Counted from the stretch's first letter, positions 36,059-45,153 are shown. The stretch is DNA of 64,000 nucleotides from Burkholderia seminalis DSM 23518 (GCF_902832885.1 NZ_CADFDK010000012.1:58588-122587); one strand, 5' to 3'. The notes: generated by a model not told the origin, from the sequence alone. Program-made: numbers and translations.

Positions 36059-36955
36059 CTACGCAGCCGGGTCGCGCGCTTCGAAGAACGCGAGCAGTTC
36101 GTCGATCAGCGCGACGGGCGCCTCTTCCGGAATGTAGTGGCCGCAGTCGAGCGCACGGCCGCTGACGTCGCGCGCGACGCGTCGCCATTCGTCGAGCGGA
36201 TCGAAGCAGCGGCCGACGATCCCGTGCTCGCCCCACAGTACGCGCAGCGGGCACGCGACCTTGTTGCCGCGCTCGAGATCGGCGCGGTCGTGCTCGAGGT
36301 CGATCGTCGCCGACGCGCGATAGTCCTCGCACATCGCATGCACGGCGCCCGGCTGCGCGAGCGCCGCGCGATAGGCGTCGAGCGCCGCGGGCGCGAACGG
36401 CGCGAGCCCGGCCGAGCGGTTGCCCATCACGCGCTCGATGTAGGCATCGGTATGGGCGCCGATCAGCGTCTCGGGCAGCGGCGCCGGCTGGATCAGGAAG
36501 AACCAGTGGAAATACGCGGTCGCGAATGCGCGGTCGGTTTTCTCGTACATCGCGAGCGTCGGCGCGATGTCGAGCAGCATCATCCGCTCGACGGCGTCCG
36601 CGTGATCGAGCGCGAGGCGGTGCGCGACCCGCGCGCCGCGATCGTGCGCGCACACGTGGAACTGCTCGAAGCCGAAATGCCGCATCACCGCGACCTGGTC
36701 GGCCGCCATCGCCCGTTTCGAATACGGCATGTGCCGCGCGTCGCTCGTCGGCCGGCCCGACGCGCCGTAGCCGCGCAGGTCGGTGGCGATCACCGTGAAA
36801 TGATTCGCAAGCGTCGCGGCGACGCGATGCCAGATCATGTGGGTTTGCGGATGCCCGTGCAGCAACAGAAGCGGCGGACCCGCGCCTCCTTTGACACCGA
36901 AGATGTCGGTGTCCTGCACCGTCACGCGAAACGGTGCAAACGCCTCAAACGACAT
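36059..36955 (-). CDS. Alpha/beta hydrolase similar to haloacetate (fluoroacetate) dehalogenase
   Basis: The 298-residue enzyme has the oxyanion motif HGHPQ (about 33-37), RGYG, and the nucleophile region AHDRGARV with Asp 105. Residues recalled from fluoroacetate dehalogenases appear at a constant offset: Arg 106 and Arg 109 (substrate carboxylate), Asp 129 and His 273 (triad), His 150-Trp 151 and Tyr 212 (halide pocket). This favours a haloacetate dehalogenase over an epoxide hydrolase, though activity is untested. It is convergent with the Lrp-type gene and stands alone. Confidence 0.85.
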   Translation of the reverse strand: MSFEAFAPFRVTVQDTDIFGVKGGAGPPLLLLHGHPQTHMIWHRVAATLANHFTVIATDLRGYGASGRPTSDARHMPYSKRAMAADQVAVMRHFGFEQFHVCAHDRGARVAHRLALDHADAVERMMLLDIAPTLAMYEKTDRAFATAYFHWFFLIQPAPLPETLIGAHTDAYIERVMGNRSAGLAPFAPAALDAYRAALAQPGAVHAMCEDYRASATIDLEHDRADLERGNKVACPLRVLWGEHGIVGRCFDPLDEWRRVARDVSGRALDCGHYIPEEAPVALIDELLAFFEARDPAA

Positions 36956-37107
36956 GGTTTGTTTCTCGTTGGTTTGTTATGGCGGCTATTTTAGGAGCGC
37001 CGGTGCGTCTACACAGCGGGATAACCACCCGAAACCGTAGAAAGAGAACACTCCCTCGATTGCCGCCCCACCGCGCATTTTGTTAAGCTCGCGTAGAATC
37101 GCACGAC

Positions 37108-37127
37108 CGTTCGTATTAATATGAACG
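37108..37127. promoter_or_regulatory. Near-perfect palindrome upstream of the nitronate monooxygenase gene
   Basis: CGTTCGTATTAATATGAACG is a 20-bp palindrome with one mismatched pair, in an A/T-rich pocket about 120 bases before the start at 37246. Its size and symmetry suit a TetR- or MarR-type regulator; none is encoded beside it. The gap 36956-37245 holds no convincing gene. Confidence 0.55.
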
Positions 37128-37245
37128 CCATCGAGCGCACCGCGGTTCGCGGCTACACTCGAATCACCGTTCGCACGCCAAGCATGGATGTCGGCGCCAC
37201 GCGACCGCGCGGGCGCCGACGGCCCCTGGAGACTGGAGACATCAC

Positions 37246-38205
37246 ATGGCATTGCCCGCTGTCCTGCAGAACCTGACGCTGCCCGTCATCGCGTCGCCGA
37301 TGTTCATCGTCAGCTACCCCGAACTCGTGCTCGCGCAATGCAAGGCGGGCATCGTCGGTTCGTTCCCCGCGCTCAACGCGCGTCCGGCCGAGCAGCTCGA
37401 CGCGTGGCTCACGCAGATCCAGTCGGAGCTGGCCGACCACAAGGCGAAACATCCCGACGCGGTGATCGGCCCGATCGCGGTCAACCAGATCGTCCACCAG
37501 TCGAACGCGCGGCTCGAGCACGACGTGCGCGTGTGCGTCGAGCACAAGGTGCCGATCTTCATCACGAGCCTGCGCGCGCCGGCGCGCGAGATCGTCGACG
37601 CGGTGCACAGCTACGGCGGCATCGTGCTGCACGACGTGATCAACCTGCGCCACGCGCAGAAGGCGCTCGAAGCCGGCGTCGACGGGCTGATCCTCGTCGC
37701 GGCTGGCGCCGGCGGCCACGCGGGCACGACGTCGCCGTTCGCGCTGGTCGGCGAAGTCCGCAAGATCTTCGACGGCCCGATCGTGCTGTCCGGCTCGATC
37801 GCGAACGGCGGCTCGATCCTCGCCGCGCAGGCGATGGGCGCTGACCTCGCGTACATGGGCACGCGCTTCATCGCGACGCAGGAAGCGCACGCGGTCGAGG
37901 ACTACAAGCGCGCGATCGTCAACGCGAAATCGTCGGACATCATCTACACGAACCTCTTCACCGGCGTGCACGGCAACTACATCCGCGAGAGCATCGAGAA
38001 AGCCGGCCTCGATCCCGAGGCGCTGCCGGAATCCGACAAGACCAAGATGAATTTCGGCAGCGACAAGACGAAGGCGTGGAAGGACATCTGGGGCGCCGGC
38101 CAGGGCGTCGGCCTGATGGACGACCTGCCGAGCGTGGGGGCGCTCGTCGAGCGGCTGAAACGCGAGTACGACGACGCGAAGACGCGGCTCGGCATCCCGC
38201 GCTGA
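37246..38205 (+). CDS. Nitronate monooxygenase (2-nitropropane dioxygenase family)
   Basis: The 319-residue FMN-dependent TIM-barrel shows the NMO motifs LPVIASPMFIVSYPELVLA, GIVGSFPALNARP, LHDVINLRHAQKA, LVAAGAGGHAGT and GSIANGGSILAAQAMGADLAYMGTRF (split regions for FMN phosphate). It oxidises nitronates such as propionate-3-nitronate. GGAGAC lies just before the ATG. Monocistronic, followed by a strong bidirectional terminator. Confidence 0.93.
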   Translation: MALPAVLQNLTLPVIASPMFIVSYPELVLAQCKAGIVGSFPALNARPAEQLDAWLTQIQSELADHKAKHPDAVIGPIAVNQIVHQSNARLEHDVRVCVEHKVPIFITSLRAPAREIVDAVHSYGGIVLHDVINLRHAQKALEAGVDGLILVAAGAGGHAGTTSPFALVGEVRKIFDGPIVLSGSIANGGSILAAQAMGADLAYMGTRFIATQEAHAVEDYKRAIVNAKSSDIIYTNLFTGVHGNYIRESIEKAGLDPEALPESDKTKMNFGSDKTKAWKDIWGAGQGVGLMDDLPSVGALVERLKREYDDAKTRLGIPR

Positions 38206-38258
38206 CGCATGCGGCGGCCCCCGCCGCCGCGATCGACACGCCAACCGTCGGTACCAAC

Positions 38259-38295
38259 AAAAAAGCGCGAACCGCTGCGGTTCGCGCTTTTTTTT
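38259..38295. terminator. Bidirectional terminator between NMO and LysR genes
   Basis: AAAAAAGCGCGAACCG / CGGTTCGCGCTTTTTT with a CTG loop forms a long perfect stem flanked by A and T runs between two convergent genes. Confidence 0.95.
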
Positions 38296-38322
38296 GTTGC
38301 CCGCCGCGGCGGAATCCGCGGC

Positions 38323-39285
38323 TCAGACCACCCGCTTCATCCGCGTGATCGGCAGCACGCGCAGGCGCGATTCGATCGACGGGCACAGCGACTGCCCTTC
38401 GAAACGCGCCGCGAGGAAATCGACGAACGAGCGCACCTTCGCGGACACGTGACGACGGCTCGCGTACACCGCATAGATCGGCGCTTCGTGCGGCGGCACC
38501 GAATCGAGCAGCACCGGCACGAGCCGGCCCGACTCGATGTCGTCGCCGACCACCTCGGTGCCGAGCAGCGCGATGCCCGCGCCGGCGAGCACGGCTGCGC
38601 GCAGCCCTTCGAGATGATTCACGATCAGGTTGCCGTTCAGGTTCACGCGCGACGCGGCGGCCGCGTCGATCACCAGCGAATCGAGCATCGTCGAATTCGA
38701 ATCGCGCCGCAGGTAGTTGTGGTGCGCGAGATCGGCGATCGTCTGCGGCGTGCCGTGCTTCTCGAGATACTCGGGCGACGCGACCAGCAGGATGTGCGCG
38801 GTCGCGATCTGCCGCGCGACCAGCGACGACGATTTCAGGCCGTTCGGCGCCGCGCGCACCGCGACGTCGTAGCCTTCCTCGATCAGGTCGACCACGCGAT
38901 CGGACAGCGTCATGTCGACGGTCACGTCCGGGAAGCGGCCCGCGTAATCGGTGACGGCCTGCATCACGTGCCGCAGCCCGAACGCGGACAGCGACGTCAC
39001 GCGCAGCCTGCCCTGCGGCACCACGCTCGCGGCGCCGACGGCCTGCCCGGCTTCGTCGAGTTCGGACAGCGCCTGCACGAGGCGCTCGTAGTATTCGCGT
39101 CCCGCCTCGGTAGGCGCGACGCGTCGTGTCGTGCGATGCAGCAGGCGCGCGCCGAGCTGCTGCTCGAGATGCATCACGTGCTTGCTCGCCATCGCAGCCG
39201 ACATCTGCATGCGCTCGGCCGCGCCGACGAAGCTGCCCACTTCGACGACGTAGCGAAACACATTCATGCTGACGAGGGTATCCAT
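38323..39285 (-). CDS. LysR-family transcriptional regulator (CrgA-like)
   Basis: The 320-residue product starts MDTLVSMNVFRYVVEVGSF with the helix-turn-helix AAERMQMSAAMASKHVMHLE, LLHRTTRRVAPTEAG and an effector domain (RLRVTSLSAFG, GYDVAVRAAPNG, HEAPIYAVYASRRHVSAKVRSFVDFL). The start at 39285 is preferred over an upstream in-frame ATG (39321). It lies next to the porin gene in the same orientation but a terminator separates them; target unknown. Confidence 0.92.
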   Translation of the reverse strand: MDTLVSMNVFRYVVEVGSFVGAAERMQMSAAMASKHVMHLEQQLGARLLHRTTRRVAPTEAGREYYERLVQALSELDEAGQAVGAASVVPQGRLRVTSLSAFGLRHVMQAVTDYAGRFPDVTVDMTLSDRVVDLIEEGYDVAVRAAPNGLKSSSLVARQIATAHILLVASPEYLEKHGTPQTIADLAHHNYLRRDSNSTMLDSLVIDAAAASRVNLNGNLIVNHLEGLRAAVLAGAGIALLGTEVVGDDIESGRLVPVLLDSVPPHEAPIYAVYASRRHVSAKVRSFVDFLAARFEGQSLCPSIESRLRVLPITRMKRVV

Positions 39286-39370
39286 CGAACTAGCTCGTAA
39301 TGACGGGGGGGAATGGTCCAATTACGAGATAGGGTAACAAAGGCGAGGAAACAGAAAGGTCAAGAAAGGC

Positions 39371-39400
39371 AAAACGGCGCCGCGTGTGGCGGCGCCGTTT
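39371..39400 (-). terminator. Terminator of the porin gene
   Basis: A 10-bp stem AAACGGCGCC / GGCGCCGTTT around a 9-base loop lies 70 bases beyond the porin stop, with T following on the minus strand. Confidence 0.85.
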
Positions 39401-39470
39401 CTGGCGGGAAAACATGCAGCCGGAACGCGCGATTTACACGCGCGGCCCGCGCACCGTTCGCGCGTGCGCG

Positions 39471-40547
39471 TCAGAACTTCGCGCGGATACCGGCACCGAA
39501 CGTGTTGCCGGTCGACAGGCCGCTGATGTGGTCGTTCATGTAGGCCGCGTAGACGTCCGTGCGCTTGGACAGCGGATAGTCGTAGCCGACGGCCCAGGTC
39601 TGGCGCGTCTGGTCGAGGCCGCCCGCGTCGCGCGAGTACGCGTACGACGCCATCGCGTTGCCCACGCCGAGCGGCACCGACACGCCGCCCTGCGCGGTGT
39701 TCACGTGCCAGCTTCCCGCGACCTGGTCGTTCTTCGTATACATGTATTGGCCGAACAGCTTCACGAGCTTCAGGTCGTAGGTCGCGCCGACCAGCGCGAT
39801 CCCCTGACTCTTCATGCCGGCGACGAGCGCGCTCAGATCCTGCGGGCCGTTGTTGAAGTTCACGTACTGATACATCGCGGTCGCCGCGAACGGGCCGTTC
39901 GCGTAGTTGAACTGCGCGCTCCACTTCTTCGAACGGTTGTCGCCGGCCTGGTTGCCGAGCGCGTACATCGCGCCGAAGTTCAGGCCGCCGAACGAAGGCG
40001 ACGTGTACGACAGCGCGTTGTTCCAGCCCGAATCGCCGACCGCGCCCTGGTCGCTCGGATAGGTCGGGAACGTACCGAGGCCGAGGAACACGTGATACAC
40101 CATCGGCGAGAAGGTGTACGAGTCGTAGAACGGGTTGAACAGGATCGTCGACAGGAACAGGTGCGTCGTCAGGCGGCCGGCCGTCACCGTGCCGTACGGC
40201 GAGCTGATGCCGACGTACGCGTTGCGCGCGAAGAACGTGTCGCCCTGGAAGCGGCCGTACTGGCCGTTCTGCGCACGGAAGAAGCTTTCCAGCGTGAAGA
40301 TCGCCTTGTAGCCGCTGCCCAGATCCTCGGCGCCGTGCAGGCCCCAGTACGACGTCGACATCCCGCCGCCCGACACGTTCCATGCGCGATCGCTGCCCGG
40401 GAACTTGGTCGCGCCGACCCATTCGTCGACCTGGCCGTAGAGCGAGACGCTCGATTGCGCGTGGACGGGTGCGGCGGCCGCCACGCAGGCGGCTGCGGCG
40501 ATCAGCTTGACGGACGTGCGCGAGGCACGGCGAGCGAATCCTTTCAT
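39471..40547 (-). CDS. Gram-negative porin (OmpC/general porin family)
   Basis: The 358-residue outer-membrane protein has a signal peptide (MKGFARRASRTSVKLIAAAACVAAAA..HA, about 1-29) and the beta-proteobacterial porin pattern: SSVSLYGQVDEWVG, YWGLHGAEDLGSGYKAIFTLESFF, FFARNAYVGISSPYGTVTAGRL, and a C-terminal Phe (GAGIRAKF) needed for barrel assembly. It forms trimeric diffusion channels. GGAGATC precedes the ATG at 40547. Monocistronic. Confidence 0.94.
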   Translation of the reverse strand: MKGFARRASRTSVKLIAAAACVAAAAPVHAQSSVSLYGQVDEWVGATKFPGSDRAWNVSGGGMSTSYWGLHGAEDLGSGYKAIFTLESFFRAQNGQYGRFQGDTFFARNAYVGISSPYGTVTAGRLTTHLFLSTILFNPFYDSYTFSPMVYHVFLGLGTFPTYPSDQGAVGDSGWNNALSYTSPSFGGLNFGAMYALGNQAGDNRSKKWSAQFNYANGPFAATAMYQYVNFNNGPQDLSALVAGMKSQGIALVGATYDLKLVKLFGQYMYTKNDQVAGSWHVNTAQGGVSVPLGVGNAMASYAYSRDAGGLDQTRQTWAVGYDYPLSKRTDVYAAYMNDHISGLSTGNTFGAGIRAKF

Positions 40548-40892
40548 GGGATCTCCAGGTTTTGTCGAATAGTCGATAAGTGGCGCGAGCGTTGTTTTTT
40601 GGAGCCGAGTGCTTGCGTCGTATGGGGCGCAGCCATCTTTACGGATCATTCGTCCGGTCAAAATTGCGCACACTTATTGCGGGTATAGCGGCGGCATTAA
40701 CTTCGCGGGATCGATACATGGCCGGATGCACGGCGGCGGCCCGGCGCGAACGCGGTCGCGCGGCGCAGCGGCGGCGTGGCATACGCGTGCCGGGCGCGAA
40801 AGATAGCGCAATGCGACGGGAAAATCAGCGGAAATCTGCGCGCGACTGTGGCGAATTCGCATCAGCCGGCGGGGGGGCGAATGCCGGGGCGC
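40548..40892. other. Porin upstream region
   Basis: About 345 bases between the porin start and the end of the next minus-strand gene. The portion 40560-40700 is A/T-rich compared with its surroundings and must hold the porin promoter; on the minus strand TTGACC near 40668 is a possible -35 element but no good -10 follows at proper spacing. No gene seen. Confidence 0.4.
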
Positions 40893-41387
40893 TCAGTTTC
40901 GGTAGAACGGGGAGAAAAACGGCGAGTGCGAAGGTTCTTCCTGCGAGCGGGGCGGCGGCATCGGACGGCCGCCGCGCTCCTCGTTGTAGCGCGCAACGTC
41001 GGCGCGGATCGACCCGGCACGCAGCGGCACGTTGCCGCCGCCCGGCGGGCGCGGCATCTGGCGCGCCTCGGCGCTGATCGGGCGATACGGGCTTTGCGCG
41101 GCGTAGTGGCCGTACGACGGCGTCGGCCGCAGCCCCCAGCGGGAGCCGGAGCCGCTCACGCCGCCGGGGCGCATCCCGCCGGGCGGCGGAACGCGGCGCC
41201 AGACCGGCACGCCGCCGGGCCCGCCGCCATTCGGCTGACCGTACGCGCGCATGTCGCCGCCACCGAAGCCGTGGCCGCCGAACCCATGACCGCCGTGGGG
41301 CGGTTGCGCGAGCGCGAGCGGCATCAGCAACGTGCCGAGCACGCCTGCCACCCATCGTCCGATCTTCCGTTTCACCCGTTCCGTCAT
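40893..41387 (-). CDS. Exported Gly/Pro/Arg-rich hypothetical protein
   Basis: The 164-residue product has a basic N-terminus and hydrophobic segment consistent with a signal peptide (about 1-28, ending LALAQ). The mature part is low-complexity: HGGHGFGGHGFGGGDMRAYG, several PPGG turns, then a more complex Arg/Glu-containing region (SIRADVARYNEERGGRPMPP) and an aromatic end FFSPFYRN. No domain recognised. Codon use and the signal peptide support a real gene; function unknown. Confidence 0.65.
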   Translation of the reverse strand: MTERVKRKIGRWVAGVLGTLLMPLALAQPPHGGHGFGGHGFGGGDMRAYGQPNGGGPGGVPVWRRVPPPGGMRPGGVSGSGSRWGLRPTPSYGHYAAQSPYRPISAEARQMPRPPGGGNVPLRAGSIRADVARYNEERGGRPMPPPRSQEEPSHSPFFSPFYRN

Positions 41388-41505
41388 CGTTCAGTGCCCG
41401 TCCACGCCCGCCGCCGGCTCCTTTCGGCCGACCCAAGGCTTTCAGCAGTAATTTATGAGCGGCCCGAAACTGTGTCGAGCCAAAAAGTGTTATGTCGCGG
41501 GCACC

Positions 41506-41523
41506 GGTGTAACACCATGTTAC
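41506..41523. promoter_or_regulatory. Overlapping dyads GGTGTAACACC and GTAACACCATGTTAC
   Basis: Two palindromes share bases at 41506-41516 and 41509-41523 in the 346-base gap between the exported protein gene and the BASS transporter gene. They may be operators. The gap has an A/T-rich patch (41440-41660) but no convincing gene. Confidence 0.45.
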
Positions 41524-41733
41524 TGCTAGGTTTTTTCACTTCAGGGCGCGATCGCGACAGAACATTCTTCTGCCATCCCGCGTGTCGCCGGGCCGCTGCG
41601 ACAGCCGCCGTTACATGCAATCAGTTCATCAATCGATTCCCACAATGAATTTGTGTAGTGAATCGTCAACCGGGACAATGACGCCATCCGCGCGCGCGAC
41701 GCGCGCCTCCGTCGTTTCCGAATCGAGTTCCCG

Positions 41734-42765
41734 ATGGCCCGTCCCCGTTTTCTTCCCGACAACTTCACGCTCGCGCTCGTCGGCACCGTCGTGCTCGCGA
41801 GCCTGCTGCCCTGCCGCGGCCCGGCCGCCCACGCGTTCAACTGGGCGACCAACATCGCCGTCGGCCTGCTGTTCTTCCTGCACGGCGCGAAGCTGTCGCG
41901 CGAAGCCGTCGTCGCGGGCGCGACCCACTGGCGGCTGCACGCGGTCGTGCTGCTCAGCACGTTCGCGCTGTTCCCGCTGCTCGGCCTCGCGCTGAAACCC
42001 GTGCTGCAGCCGCTCGTCACGCCGACGCTGTATGCGGGCGTGCTGTTCCTGTGCACGCTGCCGTCGACGGTCCAGTCGTCGATCGCGTTCACGTCGATCG
42101 CGAAGGGCAACGTGCCGGCCGCCGTGTGCGCGGCATCCGCGTCGAGCCTGCTCGGGATCTTCGTCACGCCGGCGCTCGTCGGGCTGATGATCACGTCGCA
42201 GTCGGCCGGCGCCGCGTCGCCGTGGAGCACCGTCGGCAGCATCGTGATGCAGCTGCTCGTGCCGTTCATCGCCGGTCAGTTGCTGCGCCCCGTGATCGGC
42301 GGCTGGATCGACCGCAACCGCGGCGTGCTGCGCTTCGTCGACCAGGGCTCGATCCTGCTGGTCGTCTACGTCGCGTTCAGCGAGGCCGTCAACGAGGGCC
42401 TGTGGCACCAGATCCCGCCGCGCGCGCTCGGCGGCCTGCTCGTCGTCAACCTCGTGCTGCTCGCGATCGCGCTGCTGCTGACCGCGTTCGTCAGCAAGCG
42501 GCTCGGCTTCAACCGCGCCGACCAGATCACGATCATCTTCTGCGGATCGAAGAAGAGCCTCGCGGCCGGCGTGCCGATGGCGAAGGTGATCTTCTCGGCG
42601 AACGCGGTCGGCGCGGTCGTGCTGCCGCTGATGCTGTTCCACCAGATCCAGCTGATGGCGTGCGCGGCGCTCGCGCAGCGCTGGGGCGCGCGCGACATGA
42701 GCGGCGAGCACGACGAGGGCGACGCGACGTCCGCGTCCGGCGCGCTGAGCGCGGGCAAGCGCTGA
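41734..42765 (+). CDS. Bile acid:sodium symporter family transporter (YfeH-like)
   Basis: The 343-residue inner-membrane protein has about ten spans and the BASS (SBF-like) motifs: NIAVGLLFFLHGAKLSREA, FLCTLPSTVQSSIAFTSIAKGNVPAAVCAASASSLLG (split around the unwound helices) and FCGSKKSLAAGVPMAKVIF. The YfeH subgroup is widespread in proteobacteria; substrates are organic anions of unknown identity. No strong Shine-Dalgarno sequence is visible before the ATG at 41734. Confidence 0.9.
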   Translation: MARPRFLPDNFTLALVGTVVLASLLPCRGPAAHAFNWATNIAVGLLFFLHGAKLSREAVVAGATHWRLHAVVLLSTFALFPLLGLALKPVLQPLVTPTLYAGVLFLCTLPSTVQSSIAFTSIAKGNVPAAVCAASASSLLGIFVTPALVGLMITSQSAGAASPWSTVGSIVMQLLVPFIAGQLLRPVIGGWIDRNRGVLRFVDQGSILLVVYVAFSEAVNEGLWHQIPPRALGGLLVVNLVLLAIALLLTAFVSKRLGFNRADQITIIFCGSKKSLAAGVPMAKVIFSANAVGAVVLPLMLFHQIQLMACAALAQRWGARDMSGEHDEGDATSASGALSAGKR

Positions 42766-42950
42766 CGCGGGGAAGGCAGGACGGCCGCCGGAAGGCCGCC
42801 GCCCCTTCTCCTGCCGGCCTTCCGGGCGTGCACCGACACGCGTGCGGCGCGATGCGCCATCGGCGCCCATCGTGTCACGAAATCTTCATTCAATTCCGCG
42901 CGAGCGCTGCCGTTAAGCCGGACGTCCCGTCGATTCGGCTGCCCTCGCCC

Positions 42951-44789
42951 ATGCCCGCGCTCCCCACCGACTCCGCTGCCGCCCGCACCACACGCCTGAT
43001 CGCGGATCGCGCGCTCGCGGCCGTCTTCCAGCCGATCGTCGACCTCCGGTCGGGGACGGTCGTCGGTTACGAAGGGCTGATCCGCGGCCCGCGCGGCTCG
43101 GACCTCGAACCGCCCGCCGCGCTGTTCGCACAGGCCGCGCGCGAAGGCGAGACCATCGCGCTCGAGCAGGCCGCCGCGCTCACCTGCCTCGACGCGTTCG
43201 CGGCGCTCGGCTGCGACGGCAAGCTGTTCCTCAATTTCAGCGCCGGGACGATCCTCGCGCTCGCCAGCAAACGCGAGCGCGCACGGCAGTTCCTCGGCCG
43301 CGCGCGGGTCGGCGCCGAGCGCATCGTGATCGAGCTGACCGAGCAGAATGCGATGCCCGATGTCGCGCACATCGGGCCGGCGGTCGCGTCGCTGCGCGAC
43401 GCCGGCGTCCAGTTCGCGCTCGACGACTACGGCACCGCGAACGCGAGCATGAACCTGTGGCTGCGCCTGCAGCCGGACGTCGTGAAGATCGACCGCTTCT
43501 TCATCCACGACATCGCGCGCGACCCGCTCAAGTTCGAGGCCGTGAAGGCGATGCAGCACTTCGCGCAGGCGAGCGGCGCGCAACTGATCGCGGAAGGCAT
43601 CGAGAACGAATGCGACCTGATCGTCGTGCGCGACATGGGGATCTGCTGCGTGCAGGGTTTCCTGCTCGGCCGGCCGAACGCGCGGCCGTCGCGCGTCGTC
43701 GCGCCGGCCGCGCGCGACGCGATCCGCGCGCCGCACATCGCGGTGTTTCCCGGCGCGACGCGCTCGGTGCGGCCGGCCGGCACGATCGCCGGGAAGATGC
43801 TGGTGCCCGCGCCGGCGCTGCCGCGCGACGCGACCAGCAACGACGTGCTCGAGCTGTTCAACCGGATGCCCGACCTGCACGCGGTCGCGCTCGTCGAACG
43901 CGGACGGCCCGTCGCGCTCGTGAATCGCCGCGGCTTCATCGACCGCTTCGCGTTGCCGTATCACCGCGAGGTGTTCGGGAAGAAGCCGTGCCTGCAGTTC
44001 GCGAACGACGCGCCGCTGATGATCGACAACGCAACGACGTTCGAGCAGCTCGCAAGTCTGCTCGCGAGCCACGACCAGCGCTATCTCGCGGACGGCTTCG
44101 TGATCACCGAACACGGCCGCTACGTCGGGCTCGGCACCGGCGAGAGCCTGGTGCGCGCGGTGACCGAGATGCGCATCGAGGCCGCGCGCTACGCGAATCC
44201 GCTGACATTCCTGCCCGGCAACATCCCGATCAGCGCGCACATCGACCGCCTGCTGCAGCGCGACGCCGGCTTTCACGCGTGCTACGTCGACCTGAACCAG
44301 TTCAAGCCGTTCAACGACCAGTACGGCTACTGGCAGGGCGACGAGGTGCTGAAGTTCGCCGCGACGGTGCTGGCCGGCGTGTGCGATCCGCAGCGCGACT
44401 TTCTGGGCCACGTCGGCGGCGACGATTTCCTCGTGCTGTTCCAGCGCGACGACTGGCGCGAACGCGCGGCCGACGCGATCGCGCGCTTCAACGACGGCGC
44501 GCGGCTCTTCTACACGCAGGCCGACCGGCAGGCGGGCGGGCTGCACGGCGAGGACCGCCACGGCAACCCGGCGTTCTTCGGCTTCGTGACGATGGCGATC
44601 GGCGCGGTCGGCGTACCGGCCGGCGCGCATGGCGCCAAACGGTACGGCAGCGACGAGATCGCATCGGTCGCGGCGCTCGCGAAGCGGCGCGCGAAACAGC
44701 AGCCGGACGGGCTGGCGGTCGTCGATCTCGACGCGGGCCGCGCCGCGCTGCGCCATCGCGGCGAACCGCCGGCCGCGGCGGCAGGCTGA
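42951..44789 (+). CDS. EAL - CBS pair - GGDEF protein
   Basis: The 612-residue cytoplasmic protein has an N-terminal EAL domain (about 20-260; EGLIRG, FLNFS, VIELTEQ, ALDDYGTA, VKIDR, IAEGIE, CVQGFLLGRP), two CBS motifs (about 285-415; LHAVALVERGRPVALVNRRGF and ADGFVITEHGRYVGLGT regions) and a C-terminal GGDEF domain (about 420-580) whose signature is GGDDF. The I-site RxxD position reads PQRD, so it is broken. EAL residues look intact, so phosphodiesterase activity seems more likely than cyclase activity; the CBS pair may bind nucleotides. Monocistronic. Confidence 0.92.
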   Translation: MPALPTDSAAARTTRLIADRALAAVFQPIVDLRSGTVVGYEGLIRGPRGSDLEPPAALFAQAAREGETIALEQAAALTCLDAFAALGCDGKLFLNFSAGTILALASKRERARQFLGRARVGAERIVIELTEQNAMPDVAHIGPAVASLRDAGVQFALDDYGTANASMNLWLRLQPDVVKIDRFFIHDIARDPLKFEAVKAMQHFAQASGAQLIAEGIENECDLIVVRDMGICCVQGFLLGRPNARPSRVVAPAARDAIRAPHIAVFPGATRSVRPAGTIAGKMLVPAPALPRDATSNDVLELFNRMPDLHAVALVERGRPVALVNRRGFIDRFALPYHREVFGKKPCLQFANDAPLMIDNATTFEQLASLLASHDQRYLADGFVITEHGRYVGLGTGESLVRAVTEMRIEAARYANPLTFLPGNIPISAHIDRLLQRDAGFHACYVDLNQFKPFNDQYGYWQGDEVLKFAATVLAGVCDPQRDFLGHVGGDDFLVLFQRDDWRERAADAIARFNDGARLFYTQADRQAGGLHGEDRHGNPAFFGFVTMAIGAVGVPAGAHGAKRYGSDEIASVAALAKRRAKQQPDGLAVVDLDAGRAALRHRGEPPAAAAG

Positions 44790-45153
44790 GCGGCACGCGG
44801 CCGGCGGTTCGCGGCGGCACGGCCGCGTCCCGGGCGATGGCGACGGAGGTCCGCCCGCCGCCGCTGCACCGACCGTGGCGCACCGGCTGCCGGCCTGGCC
44901 GTGCAAGCCGTCGCGCATGCCGCCCGGACGTGCGAAGCCCGTTCGCTTCCGGCCCGCCTCCCGGCCGCGGCGCCTCGCACGCGCGCCTTGCCTTTTGCAC
45001 GTTTTGTTTAGTATTTTTAGTAACGGCGTTTTCGCAGATTAGCCCTTAAAAACCCGTTATTTGCGGGTATTCCCCGGTTATCCGGCCCGAATTCCGCATC
45101 GGGTTTTACTATACAATCGCCCCCACCCTAAACAAACCGGACCCGAACGAACG
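44790..45153. other. Regulatory region upstream of the LacI-type operon
   Basis: The first ~200 bases are GC-rich and empty. From 45000 it becomes A/T-rich: TTTAGTA is directly repeated at 45007-45013 and 45016-45022, ACCCG / CGGGT arms lie at 45052-45056 and 45064-45068, and TATACAAT at 45110-45117 could be a -10 element about 37 bases before the LacI start. These may be LacI-family operator and promoter parts, but none is a strong match. Confidence 0.4.

Noticed and set aside
36986-37252. 88-codon minus-strand frame before nitronate monooxygenase
   Set aside because: No ribosome site, no recognisable product, and it overlaps the NMO start and the palindromic operator.
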